A stretch of DNA of 64,000 bases, taken from NCBI RefSeq assembly GCF_000813005.1, contig NZ_JSYP01000011.1:124001-188000 (forward strand). Direction: 5' to 3'. A program made the translations under genes and the position numbers. Source of the DNA: Flavobacterium sp. KMS (lineage in GTDB: Bacteria; Bacteroidota; Bacteroidia; Flavobacteriales; Flavobacteriaceae). Numbering within the stretch: position 1 is the first letter of the stretch; every line of letters begins with the position of its first letter. Under the pieces are notes generated by a model. That model saw nothing but the letters and a program-made list of their open reading frames with translations. It did no database searches and was not told the origin of the DNA. Of the stretch, positions 44,503 through 54,244 are shown one piece after another.

Positions 44503-47500
44503 TTATTTTTTTATAATTTTAATGTATTCCGGAGTGTCTAAATAAATTTTGGCTGCATAAATTCCTGAAGGTTGATTTTCAATATTTAATTGTGCCTTTC
44601 CGCTTTCGATAGGATATGTTTTAGCCGAAATTAATTGACCTGAGAAATTGTATAATTCTATTTTAATTTCATTTTTAACACTTGGAATTTCAATTTCAAA
44701 ATTACCTGCAGTAGGGTTAGGATAAGCAGATAAAATTTGATAGTCAGCATCAAAATCTGAAACTGTAACCTTTTTGGCAAAAACACCTTCACAAGCTTTT
44801 GCAGTGGCTACTTCTACTAAGGCATTTTTAGTAACATCTACAGAAAATGTTGCGTCATTGGTTTGAAACTGTTCAGTACCATCAACAAAAACAGTAAATG
44901 GTGCAGTTCCGGCTGTAATTTCTACATCGACTGTTTTAGATGTCATACTTGATTTTCCTGTAATTGTAGCGCCTTTTGCAATAGTAAGAGTAAAGTTTTG
45001 CTCGAAAATCATCTCAGGAATCGTGATTTTGATTTTGTAAACACCTGGAGTTAAACTAGCCACTTTTAAACTATTGTTAGTAAAAGCATACGTTTCGTCA
45101 TTGATCGTTGCAGTATAAGCAAATGAGCTTTTTGCAACAATACTTATTTCTCCATTATTTTCACCAATACAAGATTCTCCTTTAGCTTCAACAGTAAAAT
45201 TGTTAACTGGTAAAGTTAATTCTCCCGTACATTCTGTGTTAAAAGTTGCAAAATCATCTTTTCTATTAGACCAATTGGTATTAGCATAAGTGACATTATC
45301 AACAAGAATACAATATAATTTTGCATTTGTATAAAGAGAGATATAGCCGCTAGTTAGTAATGTATTTTTGCCGTTTTTTAGATTAAGGCTTGTTAATTGG
45401 TTATTATTAACAGTTAAAAAATTTAAAGCTGGATTTTGAGATACATCAAATGTCTTTAGAATATTTTCTGATATTTTTATGACTTGTAAAAGAGTATTTT
45501 GGGAAACATCTAAACTTGATATTTGGTTAGATGCTACATCTAATACAGCTAAAAATTTATTGTTTGAAAGGTTTAGACTTTCCAATTTATTACTAACTGC
45601 GTATAAAGAAGTTAGTAATGTATTTTTGGAGATATCAATAGTGGATATTTTATTGTAATTAATGTATAATGCAGTTAAATTTGTGTTTTTAGAGATGTTT
45701 AGATCTGTAAATTCATTATTTGTAATAATCAAACTTTCTAATTTTGTATTTTTAGAAACATCGATACTTGTTATCTTATTAAGAGAAGCGTCTAAACTTC
45801 TTAAATTAGTGTTTTTAGAAATATCTATACTTGTTAATTGATTAAGAGAAGCATCTAAACTTATCAAATCATTGTTTTTAGAAATGTCTAAAGTTGTTAA
45901 TTGGTTATTTCTAAGAGATAAAGTTTTTAAAGAGACAAAATCCTGAATCCCGGTTAAATTTTTAATTTCTGAACTGTCTAAATTTATTTTTACGATACCA
46001 CTAATATTTACTGTAGCTACTTTGCCATCTTTTTCACCTGAATCGATTCCAAGAGAAATTAATTTGTCTTCAAATTTAGGATCTGGAATTGCTGTTGAAT
46101 ATTCACAATTTGAACTGTAATTAGCGCTACTATCTTTGTAAGATGCCCATTTTGCATTCGCATGAGTTTCATTATCTATTTGAATGCATCTTAAATCTGG
46201 ATTATTTGTAAAATTTTTGATGCCTGAAATATCAGAAGCAATATTGTTTCCATTTTTTAAATTTAATGAAGTCAATTTGTTGTTAGGACAATAAGTAGTG
46301 ATTAAACTTAAGTTTTTTGATAAATCAAGATTCGTAAGTAAATTATCACTGCAATAAATACTTACAAGTTTAAGATTATTGTTAACATTTAATCTCGTTA
46401 ATTGGTTTTTTGAAACATTTAAGTTAGTCAATTTTTGATTTTCAGCAACATTTATTTTTGTTAAACTATTTGTATTGGCTGCTAATGATTCTAAATTAAT
46501 AAAAGATTCAATACCAGTTAAATCACTAATTTGAGCATTTGAAACATCTAAAGAAGTTAGGTTTGCAATGTTTTGAGTGAGTACTTTACCATCTTTTTCG
46601 CCAGAATCAATTCCTAGAGCAATTAGTTTATCTTCAAATTTAGGATCTGGAATTAGTGTTGAATAAGCGCAATCTGTACTAAAATTTGAAGTTTCATCTT
46701 TTTTAGTACTCCAATTAGAATTAGCATAACTAACATCATCAACTTGTATGCAATCTAGGCTTGGATTAGAATTGAATTCAACAGTAGTTGCTTTGGTGTT
46801 ATTTCCGTTTTTAAAATTTATGCTTTTTAATCTATTACTGTTAGCACTTACTTGTGTCAAAGCTGTATTTTTAGAAAGATCTAAATCGGTCAAAATGTTC
46901 CCGTAACAGCGAAGAGTCACAATCTTCGGATTTGAGCTCAAATCAAGTTTGGATAATTGATTAGAACCACAATCTAAAGTGGTAAGTAAAGGGTTGTTGT
47001 AAAGGTTTAAAGTGGTGATTTTGCCTGATCCCCCACTATTTTGATAATAGCTTCCAGAACAATTAAGGGTTTTTAAGTTTTTATTGTTAGTCAGGTTCAA
47101 TGAAGATATTGGGTTTTGGGCGCAATTTAAAAACTCTAAAGCTGTGTTTTTAGAAACATCAATATCAGTTATAGTATTGCGTTCAAAATCAAGAGCCTTT
47201 AATGCTAAATTGTTTGTTACATTAAGGCTTGTTACAGAAACATCAGTACAATATAAATAAGCTAATGCAGGATTTTCGGAGGTATTAATTTTAGTTATTG
47301 GATTGTTACTACAAATAAGCGTTGTTAAGTTTTTGTTTGCTGAAAAATTTATCTCCGTAAATTTATTATTGTTTAAGTATAATACTCCTAATGACAGATT
47401 TTTTGAAACATCTAAATTGGTTAATTGATTGTAGGAACAATTTAATTCCGTTAACATTAGGTTTTTCGAAACATCTAGTTTTGTTAATTTTCCAGTTGAA

Positions 47501-49692
47501 ACATTAAAAGAGTTAGAGCCGTTACAATATAAAGTTTTTAAATTTTTAAAATCCTGTATACCTGTCAAGTCGGTAATGTCAAGGTTAGAAACATCTAGTT
47601 TTGTTACAGATTCAATATTTTCCGTTTTAACTTTTCCATTTTTCCCATCCCTGTCAATATTAAGCGCAATTAGCTTATCTTCAAATTTAGAATCTGGAAT
47701 TAAGGTATAAAAATTACAATCTAAATTAAAATTTGTTGTAGCATCTTTAGTAGTATTCCAAGTAGCAGCAATAGCAAGGTCAGCAACCTGAATACAGGTT
47801 AATGTAGGGTTGTTTAAAGTGTTTAAGGTTGTTAAAACACTATTTTTAGAAAGATCTATTTTTTTTAATAAATTTCCAGAAGCATTTAGAGTTGTTAAAG
47901 CTTTAAATCCTTGAATTCCGTCTAAATTAACAATAGAACTACTCGAAATATCTAATGAAGTTATTGCAGCAATACTAGAGTTTAATACCAATCCGTTTTT
48001 GGTGTCAGTATCAATTCCCATAGCAATTAATTTGTCTTCAAATGTAGGGTCTGAAATTTGTGTAACAGTTGCACAATCATAAGAAGAGAAGTAAGTTTCG
48101 CGATCTTTTTGATCTGTCCAGTTTGTATTTGCGTAGGCAACATCATCAACTGCAATACAAGAGAGATCTGGATTTTGGGTAAGAATTATAGAATATCCTT
48201 TCATTGCAGAATTATTACCATTTTTCAGATTCAAACTCTTTAATTGATTTGTAGCACATCCAAAATTTGATAATTGAGTATTCTTAGATACATCAAGAGA
48301 CGTTAACTTATTTGAGTTACAAATAATGCCAGTTAGCTTAGTGTTTTTAGAAACGTCAAGAGTTGTTAACTGATTTTTAAAAACAGATAAAGTGTGTAAA
48401 TTTAAATTTGTAGAAATATCAAGAGTGGTTAATTGATTGTCGGAACAATTTAATGAATTCAAATTAATATTTGTAGAAACATCAAGAGAAGCTATTTGAT
48501 TTGAATAACAATTTATTGTAAGCAAATTGGTGTTTTTTGAAACATTCAGAGAGGCTAATTTAAGAAGACTTACTTCTAAGTAGATTAGATTAATGTTTTT
48601 AGATACATCAATTGTTGTTATACCTGAGTTGTCTACACATCTTAAATAAGTTAAAGCGGTGTTTTGAGATAGGTCAATAGCAGATACTAATGTAGTTGTG
48701 AATTCTAATTTTTCTAAAGCAAGGTTTTTTGTAACGTCAATACCCTTAATTTGATTATAATTAAAAGTCAAAGCAGTCAATTTTGTGTTATTAGTAAGAT
48801 TAATCGCTGGTATTTTATTAGCGCTGAAATCTAAAGAAGTTAAAGCAGTATTTTTAGAGACATCCAGACTAGTTAATTGATTGGCAGAAACATCTAAGGT
48901 TTTTAAGTTTAAATTTTTAGAAACATTTAGAGTTGTTAATTTTCCATTGCCTCCACTTGCACTAGAAAATCCAGTGCCCTTGCAAATTAGGGATTCTAGT
49001 GATTCGAAATCTTGAATACCTGTTAAGTTAGAAATAACTAACGAATTTAATTGTAACGTTTTAACAGACTTTATATTCAATGTAGGTACTTTTCCGTCTA
49101 TTGCTCCAGAATCTAGGTCTTGATCAATTAGACTTTTTTCAAACTCCGCATCAGGAATAAGGGTATATTGTGCAGGCACATCTGCTACATCTACAACAGA
49201 CACATTGTCAATCAAGATTTCAGAATCAAGAGATCCGTTTGTCCATATATCAACTTCGATGTTTTCTGTAATTTTTGAAGTATATTCAAATTCAATTTTT
49301 CTCCATTCTGTAGTAGAAAAAGTAACATCAGACTTTTTAATTATTTCCTCTTTAAAAGTGCTGGGTTTATGGTATAAACTTAAATCTACAGAAGAAAAAG
49401 TTCCTTTTACAGCTCTGTGATATAAAGTTACACGATAGGTTTTGTTTGCCTGTACAGCAAAAAAGTCACTATTCATGTAATTAAAAGTTCCCGTAGCAAT
49501 CATCATGTTTGTACTCGATTTGCCATTTTGGGCAGTTGTGCTCTGAGAAATATAACCGCTAAAAAAACGGTACCAATTGTCAGGTTGAGATGATGAAGAC
49601 CAAGTTTCGAAATTACCATTCGGTACCAAATTGGTCTGAGCAGTAATTGTTAAAGAAAGTAATAATAAAAATAAAAGTAGTTTTGTTTTCAT
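44503..49692 (-). CDS. Giant cassette-built leucine-rich-repeat surface protein with T9SS sorting domain
   Basis: 1729 aa. Signal peptide (1-19, ITAQ). An N-terminal beta-sandwich domain (about 22-170) of the carbohydrate-binding type with FETWS and NVSVVD. Five cassettes follow. Each opens with an IPD-x-x-FE-x-x-LI...D-x-D-G cap and a LTGIQDF-like strand, continues with SDS22/LRR repeats of about 21 residues (LDVSKNTxLTxLxCxxNxLT), and ends with a CIQVDDVxYANxxWxxxKD cap. Near the C-terminus are SprB-like repeat modules (ESCIGENNGEISIVA) and a T9SS type A sorting domain (about 1652-1729: AYPNPTAGNFEIE, ending YIKIIKK). Probably an exported adhesin. Confidence 0.92.
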   Translation of the reverse strand: MKTKLLLFLLLLSLTITAQTNLVPNGNFETWSSSSQPDNWYRFFSGYISQSTTAQNGKSSTNMMIATGTFNYMNSDFFAVQANKTYRVTLYHRAVKGTFSSVDLSLYHKPSTFKEEIIKKSDVTFSTTEWRKIEFEYTSKITENIEVDIWTNGSLDSEILIDNVSVVDVADVPAQYTLIPDAEFEKSLIDQDLDSGAIDGKVPTLNIKSVKTLQLNSLVISNLTGIQDFESLESLICKGTGFSSASGGNGKLTTLNVSKNLNLKTLDVSANQLTSLDVSKNTALTSLDFSANKIPAINLTNNTKLTALTFNYNQIKGIDVTKNLALEKLEFTTTLVSAIDLSQNTALTYLRCVDNSGITTIDVSKNINLIYLEVSLLKLASLNVSKNTNLLTINCYSNQIASLDVSTNINLNSLNCSDNQLTTLDISTNLNLHTLSVFKNQLTTLDVSKNTKLTGIICNSNKLTSLDVSKNTQLSNFGCATNQLKSLNLKNGNNSAMKGYSIILTQNPDLSCIAVDDVAYANTNWTDQKDRETYFSSYDCATVTQISDPTFEDKLIAMGIDTDTKNGLVLNSSIAAITSLDISSSSIVNLDGIQGFKALTTLNASGNLLKKIDLSKNSVLTTLNTLNNPTLTCIQVADLAIAATWNTTKDATTNFNLDCNFYTLIPDSKFEDKLIALNIDRDGKNGKVKTENIESVTKLDVSNLDITDLTGIQDFKNLKTLYCNGSNSFNVSTGKLTKLDVSKNLMLTELNCSYNQLTNLDVSKNLSLGVLYLNNNKFTEINFSANKNLTTLICSNNPITKINTSENPALAYLYCTDVSVTSLNVTNNLALKALDFERNTITDIDVSKNTALEFLNCAQNPISSLNLTNNKNLKTLNCSGSYYQNSGGSGKITTLNLYNNPLLTTLDCGSNQLSKLDLSSNPKIVTLRCYGNILTDLDLSKNTALTQVSANSNRLKSINFKNGNNTKATTVEFNSNPSLDCIQVDDVSYANSNWSTKKDETSNFSTDCAYSTLIPDPKFEDKLIALGIDSGEKDGKVLTQNIANLTSLDVSNAQISDLTGIESFINLESLAANTNSLTKINVAENQKLTNLNVSKNQLTRLNVNNNLKLVSIYCSDNLLTNLDLSKNLSLITTYCPNNKLTSLNLKNGNNIASDISGIKNFTNNPDLRCIQIDNETHANAKWASYKDSSANYSSNCEYSTAIPDPKFEDKLISLGIDSGEKDGKVATVNISGIVKINLDSSEIKNLTGIQDFVSLKTLSLRNNQLTTLDISKNNDLISLDASLNQLTSIDISKNTNLRSLDASLNKITSIDVSKNTKLESLIITNNEFTDLNISKNTNLTALYINYNKISTIDISKNTLLTSLYAVSNKLESLNLSNNKFLAVLDVASNQISSLDVSQNTLLQVIKISENILKTFDVSQNPALNFLTVNNNQLTSLNLKNGKNTLLTSGYISLYTNAKLYCILVDNVTYANTNWSNRKDDFATFNTECTGELTLPVNNFTVEAKGESCIGENNGEISIVAKSSFAYTATINDETYAFTNNSLKVASLTPGVYKIKITIPEMIFEQNFTLTIAKGATITGKSSMTSKTVDVEITAGTAPFTVFVDGTEQFQTNDATFSVDVTKNALVEVATAKACEGVFAKKVTVSDFDADYQILSAYPNPTAGNFEIEIPSVKNEIKIELYNFSGQLISAKTYPIESGKAQLNIENQPSGIYAAKIYLDTPEYIKIIKK

Positions 49693-49849
49693 AGATTGGT
49701 TTGAAAAATTAGGTGTTGCAATATTACAAATTAGAAATGGTTTCTTTTTTGATTTTATTCTATATTTTGTATCTTTTTTATGATAAAATTGTTGTGTATG
49801 TTTAATAGAAGTTTAAAATTTTTATATATTTAAAAAATGGCATTAAAAC

Positions 49850-49890
49850 AAAAATCCCATTCTCGATATATAACGAGAATGGGATTTTTT
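49850..49890 (-). terminator. Terminator of the LRR/LamG gene
   Basis: Hairpin ATCCCATTCTCG / CGAGAATGGGAT with T tail. Same stem sequence as the terminator at 43733-43778. Confidence 0.9.
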
Positions 49891-49908
49891 AGTTTAAACT
49901 AAAGTTGG

Positions 49909-52305
49909 TTACTCTACGATAACTTTTTTAGCAGTATTTGCACCTTCGCTTTCTAGATATACATAATAAATGCCTTTTGGTAAACCAGCTAAATGAATTA
50001 TGTTGTCATTATTACCAGTGCTGAAAGTCGTTGTTTTTATCAATTTGCCCAAAGCATCATAAACAGTTGCTTTATTTAGCAAAATGTTATTAATGTGTAA
50101 TTCTCCTTTTGTTGGGTTTGGATAAATTACAACTTTGTCGAATATGGATTCTTGGAGACCCAAAGTTTTACAAGTGTTTGAATAAATCGTGGTTGGTTCT
50201 TTTATATTTGACCAATTGGCGTTTGAGTATTCCTCATCATCAACCTGAATGCAGCCAAGCTTATTAAGACCTAGAAAGCTTGTGCTAATAGCAGTTCTTT
50301 TTCTAGCTTTTGATGGTACGATAAGTTTTGTATTATTTCCATTTCGTATGTTTAATGATACTAGCGGATTGTTTGCAATATATATGATTTTAAGATTGGT
50401 GTTTTTTGATAAATCCAATGTAGTAATTTGGTTAGAAGACGCATTAAGTGTTTCTAAAAGTAGATTTTGATTCAGGTTTAGAGTCGTTAATTGATTATTA
50501 CTACAATCTAAATCCGTTAACGATGTGAAATTTTCAATACCTGCTAAATCTGAAATATTACTATTTGAAAGATTCAGAGAGGTGATCGTGCTTATATTTG
50601 AATTGGAAATTTTTCCGTTTAAACCATCTGTATCAATTCCTAGATCAATTAATTTTTGTTCAAAATTATTGTCAGGTAGTAGTATGTATTTTGGAGAACA
50701 ATCGGTACTAAAAGTTGCTTTAGCATCTTTTTTGCTTGACCAATTTGCATCAGAATATGCTACATCATCTACTTGAATACAGGTTAATTGTGGATTGTAA
50801 ATGAATCCCAAATTTGAACTTTTTAAAAGCGTATTTTTTCCGTTTTTTAAATTAAGACTTGCTAATAGTAGATTTTCACTACAATCGAAATTTGTTAAAG
50901 CAATATTTTTTGAAAGATCTAAATTAGTTAATTGGTTTACGCCGCAATATAATTCTGTTAAGTTAACATTCTTAGAAAGATTTAAATTTGTTAATTGATT
51001 AACCGCTACGTATAAAATATTTAGAGAGACGTTCTTTTCAACATCTAGATTAGTTAATTTATTGTCACTACAATTTAAATTTGTTAAAGCAGTATTATTG
51101 GAAACATTCAAAGATGTCAACTTATTAGCATTACATTTTAAATATGTTAAAGCAGTATTTTTAGAAACATTCAAATTTGTTAGTGCGCTATTGGAGCTAC
51201 AATATAAAGTTGTTAAAGCAATGTTGCTAGAGGCATCTAAACTGGTTAATTGATTGTTATCACAGCTTAAATTTTTTAAATTAATGTTACTAGAAATATC
51301 CAAATTTGTTAGTCGATTGCTGCTACAGTTTAAATATGTCAGAGCATTATTTTTGGATATGTTTAAATTTGTTAAGTAATTAGCTCTGCAATTAAGGACT
51401 TGTAAAGCGGCAAAGCTTTCAATTCCAGTTAAATCGGATATCTGACTGGCAGATACGTCTAAGGAAGTTATATATGAAATATTTGCGGTCATGACTTTCC
51501 CATTAATAGGACCAGAATCAAGTCCTAACGCAATTAACTTTTTCTCAAAGTTTGCGTCGGGGATTAATGTGTAAAAACTGCTTGTGTCACCAGACTCATA
51601 TAAAGCGTTGATTTCTGTTGGAGTTAAAACACGATTCCAAATTCCAATATCATCTATTTTACCTTTGAAGCTTTCATCTGTAGTATCCCCAGGAATTCTT
51701 TGTCCTATCTTAAAAGTATTGCCTGTAGTGTTTAAGCTTATAAGATTTTCAGATACAAATTCGCCATTGATAAATAATGAAGCTTTAGTTCCATCGTATG
51801 TAAGTGTGTAGAAATACCAGTCATTGTTTGAATAATCAAAGTTGTTTACATAAAAAGAGCCGTCAGAAAAAACAGGGCCATTTACTACATTGAGGTATCC
51901 CTTTGAGTAAACAGAAAGAGAAAGTCTTTGTGTTTTTGCTAAAATACCATAGTTAAAAATACAAATTTCATATTTGTCTGGGGTTGTAAAGGCATCATTT
52001 GTCTTGAACCATCCCGAAATTGTTCTTGGAGAATTGTTTTGAGGAATATTAGTTATTAGAGCATTAATATTACTGCTGATGCCATTAAAAGAGTAGGCTG
52101 TATTGGCAACTCCAAAACGATCGGTAGTTAGAGTAACATCTGTAGGATTTCCGTCGCTTCCACTTCCGCTTGCATCATTTGCATTACCATTAAAAGGGAA
52201 ATAAGCAAGTAATCCGTCCTTCGGTACATATGTTGGGACAGTAGAAGTTTGAGCATAAGTTGAGGAAAATGCCAAAAAAATAATAAAGAGTAGTTTTTTA
52301 ATCAT
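49909..52305 (-). CDS. LamG plus leucine-rich-repeat surface protein with T9SS sorting domain
   Basis: 798 aa from ATG 52305; the longer frame from TTG 52335 is not needed. Signal peptide (ending FSSTYAQ). A LamG/concanavalin-like domain occupies about 25-225 (YVPKDGLLAYFPFNGNANDASGSGSDG, GKIDDIGIWNRVLTPTEI). Two LRR cassettes of the same design as the neighbouring 1729-aa protein follow, including the IPD-x-NFEKKLI cap and the IQVDDVAY cap. The last ~75 residues are a T9SS type A sorting domain (VVIYPNPTKGELHI, GIYYVYLE). Confidence 0.92.
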   Translation of the reverse strand: MIKKLLFIIFLAFSSTYAQTSTVPTYVPKDGLLAYFPFNGNANDASGSGSDGNPTDVTLTTDRFGVANTAYSFNGISSNINALITNIPQNNSPRTISGWFKTNDAFTTPDKYEICIFNYGILAKTQRLSLSVYSKGYLNVVNGPVFSDGSFYVNNFDYSNNDWYFYTLTYDGTKASLFINGEFVSENLISLNTTGNTFKIGQRIPGDTTDESFKGKIDDIGIWNRVLTPTEINALYESGDTSSFYTLIPDANFEKKLIALGLDSGPINGKVMTANISYITSLDVSASQISDLTGIESFAALQVLNCRANYLTNLNISKNNALTYLNCSSNRLTNLDISSNINLKNLSCDNNQLTSLDASSNIALTTLYCSSNSALTNLNVSKNTALTYLKCNANKLTSLNVSNNTALTNLNCSDNKLTNLDVEKNVSLNILYVAVNQLTNLNLSKNVNLTELYCGVNQLTNLDLSKNIALTNFDCSENLLLASLNLKNGKNTLLKSSNLGFIYNPQLTCIQVDDVAYSDANWSSKKDAKATFSTDCSPKYILLPDNNFEQKLIDLGIDTDGLNGKISNSNISTITSLNLSNSNISDLAGIENFTSLTDLDCSNNQLTTLNLNQNLLLETLNASSNQITTLDLSKNTNLKIIYIANNPLVSLNIRNGNNTKLIVPSKARKRTAISTSFLGLNKLGCIQVDDEEYSNANWSNIKEPTTIYSNTCKTLGLQESIFDKVVIYPNPTKGELHINNILLNKATVYDALGKLIKTTTFSTGNNDNIIHLAGLPKGIYYVYLESEGANTAKKVIVE

Positions 52306-52551
52306 AATTTTAACTATTTGAATTAGAATATGCAATGATACAAATTACAAATGATTTCGTGTTAAAATTTTATTTATCAGATTGTAATTAGATTCAGTAT
52401 TTTCATTTCTTAAAGAATGTTTATATTTGAGCCGTTTCATTTTGTCAAGAAAAGATTAAATCAGATTCCTAACAGATTGTTAATCTGTCTTTTTTTTGTA
52501 ACAAAAATCATAATTTAGGCCCATATTTTAACTTTTATTAAATTTACATAA

Positions 52552-54183
52552 ATGAATAGTATTAAACCTATTTACATATCTGCTTGGGTATTACTTGCTT
52601 TAGCTAGTAGTGCAACTGTACAGGCACAAGTTTCAACTTCTAAAGAAACGATTACTGCACCTTTAGTTATTGTAAAAAAAGCCCCACTTTCTGAAAATGA
52701 TTTAAAAAGATGGAGTCATCTGGATTTAGTAAAAGATACTATCCCCGGAATGAGTGTTGATAAAGCGTATGCCGAATTACTAAAAGACAAAAAAGGAGTA
52801 AAGGTAATCGTAGGAATTGTTGATTCGGGTGTAGATATAGAACACGAAGATTTACAAGGAAACATCTGGACGAATACAAAAGAAATTCCTGGTAACGGAA
52901 TCGATGATGATAAGAATGGTTTTATAGATGATGTTCATGGATGGAACTTTCTTGGTGATGCTGTAAACGAGAATACAGAAATGACTCGTATCGTAAAGAA
53001 AGGTGACGATGGCTCTGCTGAATATAAAAACGCATTGGCACAATACAATGAAAAATACGAGAAAGCTTTAAAAGATAAAGAACAAGTAGATTTTTTACTA
53101 GAAGTACACAAGACTGTGAAAACAGCTTTGAATAAAGAAAACTACAATCTTGAAGATTTAAGTACAATTAGCTCTACAGATTCAAAAGTACTTAGAGCTA
53201 AAATGATAATGACCCAAATTTTTGGTAATGCAGGTCCAACTTTTAATCCTGAAGCAGATTTTGAAGAATATAGAGCTCAGGTTTATGATCAGTTAAATTA
53301 TAATTTGAATAAAGAATTTGATGGTCGTAAAATTGTAGGTGATAATCCAGAGGATATTAAAAATACTCGTTATGGTAATAACAATGTTACAGGACCAGAT
53401 AAAGAAAAAGCATTACACGGAACTCACGTAGCAGGTATTGTAGCTCAGGTTCGTCATAACAATTTAGGTGGAGACGGAGTTGCTAATAATGTCGAAATTA
53501 TGACTGTAAGAGCTGTTCCAGATGGAGATGAGTATGATAAAGACATTGCATTGGCAATACGTTATGCAGTAGATAATGGAGCAAAAGTAATTAACGGAAG
53601 TTTCGGGAAAAGCTTTTCTCCACATAAAAAATGGGTTTATGATGCCATAAAATATGCTGCTAAAAAAGATGTGCTAATTGTACACGCAGCTGGAAATGAT
53701 GGATACAATATAGATATTGAGAAAAACATCAATTACCCAAATGATTCTGAAGACAACATAAAAGAGTTTGCAGATAATTTAATTACAATTGGAGCAATTA
53801 ATAAAGTATACGGAGAAAATGTAATTGCTAGTTTCTCTAATTTTGGAAAAATAAATGTTGATGTTTATGCTCCAGGAGAAGAAATCTATGCAACAGTTCC
53901 TAATAACAAATATAAATATTTGCAAGGAACATCGATGGCTGCTCCAAATGCTGCGGGAGTTGCAGCTTTAATTCGTTCGTACTATCCAAAATTAAAAGCT
54001 TCGCAAGTAAAACATATATTGATGGATTCTGGTGTTTTGCTTCCGTCGATGGTAGTTTTGGGTGAAAATCCAAATCCAGCTGAAAAACCAGTAGCTGTTT
54101 CATCGTCAGAGTCGTCAAAAACGGCTAAAATGGTGAATGCTTATAATGCGTTATTGATGGCAGAAAAAATGTCAAAAAAATAA
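52552..54183 (+). CDS. S8 (subtilisin-like) serine peptidase
   Basis: 543 aa with a signal peptide (about 1-25, VQAQ). Catalytic triad: Asp91 in GIVDSGVDIEHED, His289 in LHGTHVAGIVAQ, Ser461 in GTSMAAPNAAG. The region between Asp and His is a large insert (about 130-270), typical of Bacteroidota S8 peptidases of the long-loop kind. No T9SS domain at the C-terminus (it ends AEKMSKK), so export is likely to the periplasm or by lipoprotein-free Sec. Followed by an M1 aminopeptidase with a separate terminator in between. Confidence 0.92.
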   Translation: MNSIKPIYISAWVLLALASSATVQAQVSTSKETITAPLVIVKKAPLSENDLKRWSHLDLVKDTIPGMSVDKAYAELLKDKKGVKVIVGIVDSGVDIEHEDLQGNIWTNTKEIPGNGIDDDKNGFIDDVHGWNFLGDAVNENTEMTRIVKKGDDGSAEYKNALAQYNEKYEKALKDKEQVDFLLEVHKTVKTALNKENYNLEDLSTISSTDSKVLRAKMIMTQIFGNAGPTFNPEADFEEYRAQVYDQLNYNLNKEFDGRKIVGDNPEDIKNTRYGNNNVTGPDKEKALHGTHVAGIVAQVRHNNLGGDGVANNVEIMTVRAVPDGDEYDKDIALAIRYAVDNGAKVINGSFGKSFSPHKKWVYDAIKYAAKKDVLIVHAAGNDGYNIDIEKNINYPNDSEDNIKEFADNLITIGAINKVYGENVIASFSNFGKINVDVYAPGEEIYATVPNNKYKYLQGTSMAAPNAAGVAALIRSYYPKLKASQVKHILMDSGVLLPSMVVLGENPNPAEKPVAVSSSESSKTAKMVNAYNALLMAEKMSKK

Positions 54184-54204
54184 ATTGTAAAGAATATTAA
54201 TCCG

Positions 54205-54233
54205 ATGGAAGGGTGGCAACCCTTCCATTTTTA
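54205..54233 (+). terminator. Terminator of the S8 peptidase gene
   Basis: Hairpin ATGGAAGGGT / ACCCTTCCAT, loop GGCA, then TTTT. Confidence 0.88.
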
Positions 54234-54244
54234 TTATATAGCCC

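Noticed and set aside
50249..51811. Several 60-90 aa frames antisense to the LRR genes
   Set aside because: They are translations of the periodic LRR code on the other strand (Phe-Lys-rich, period of 21 residues) and lack independent gene signals.
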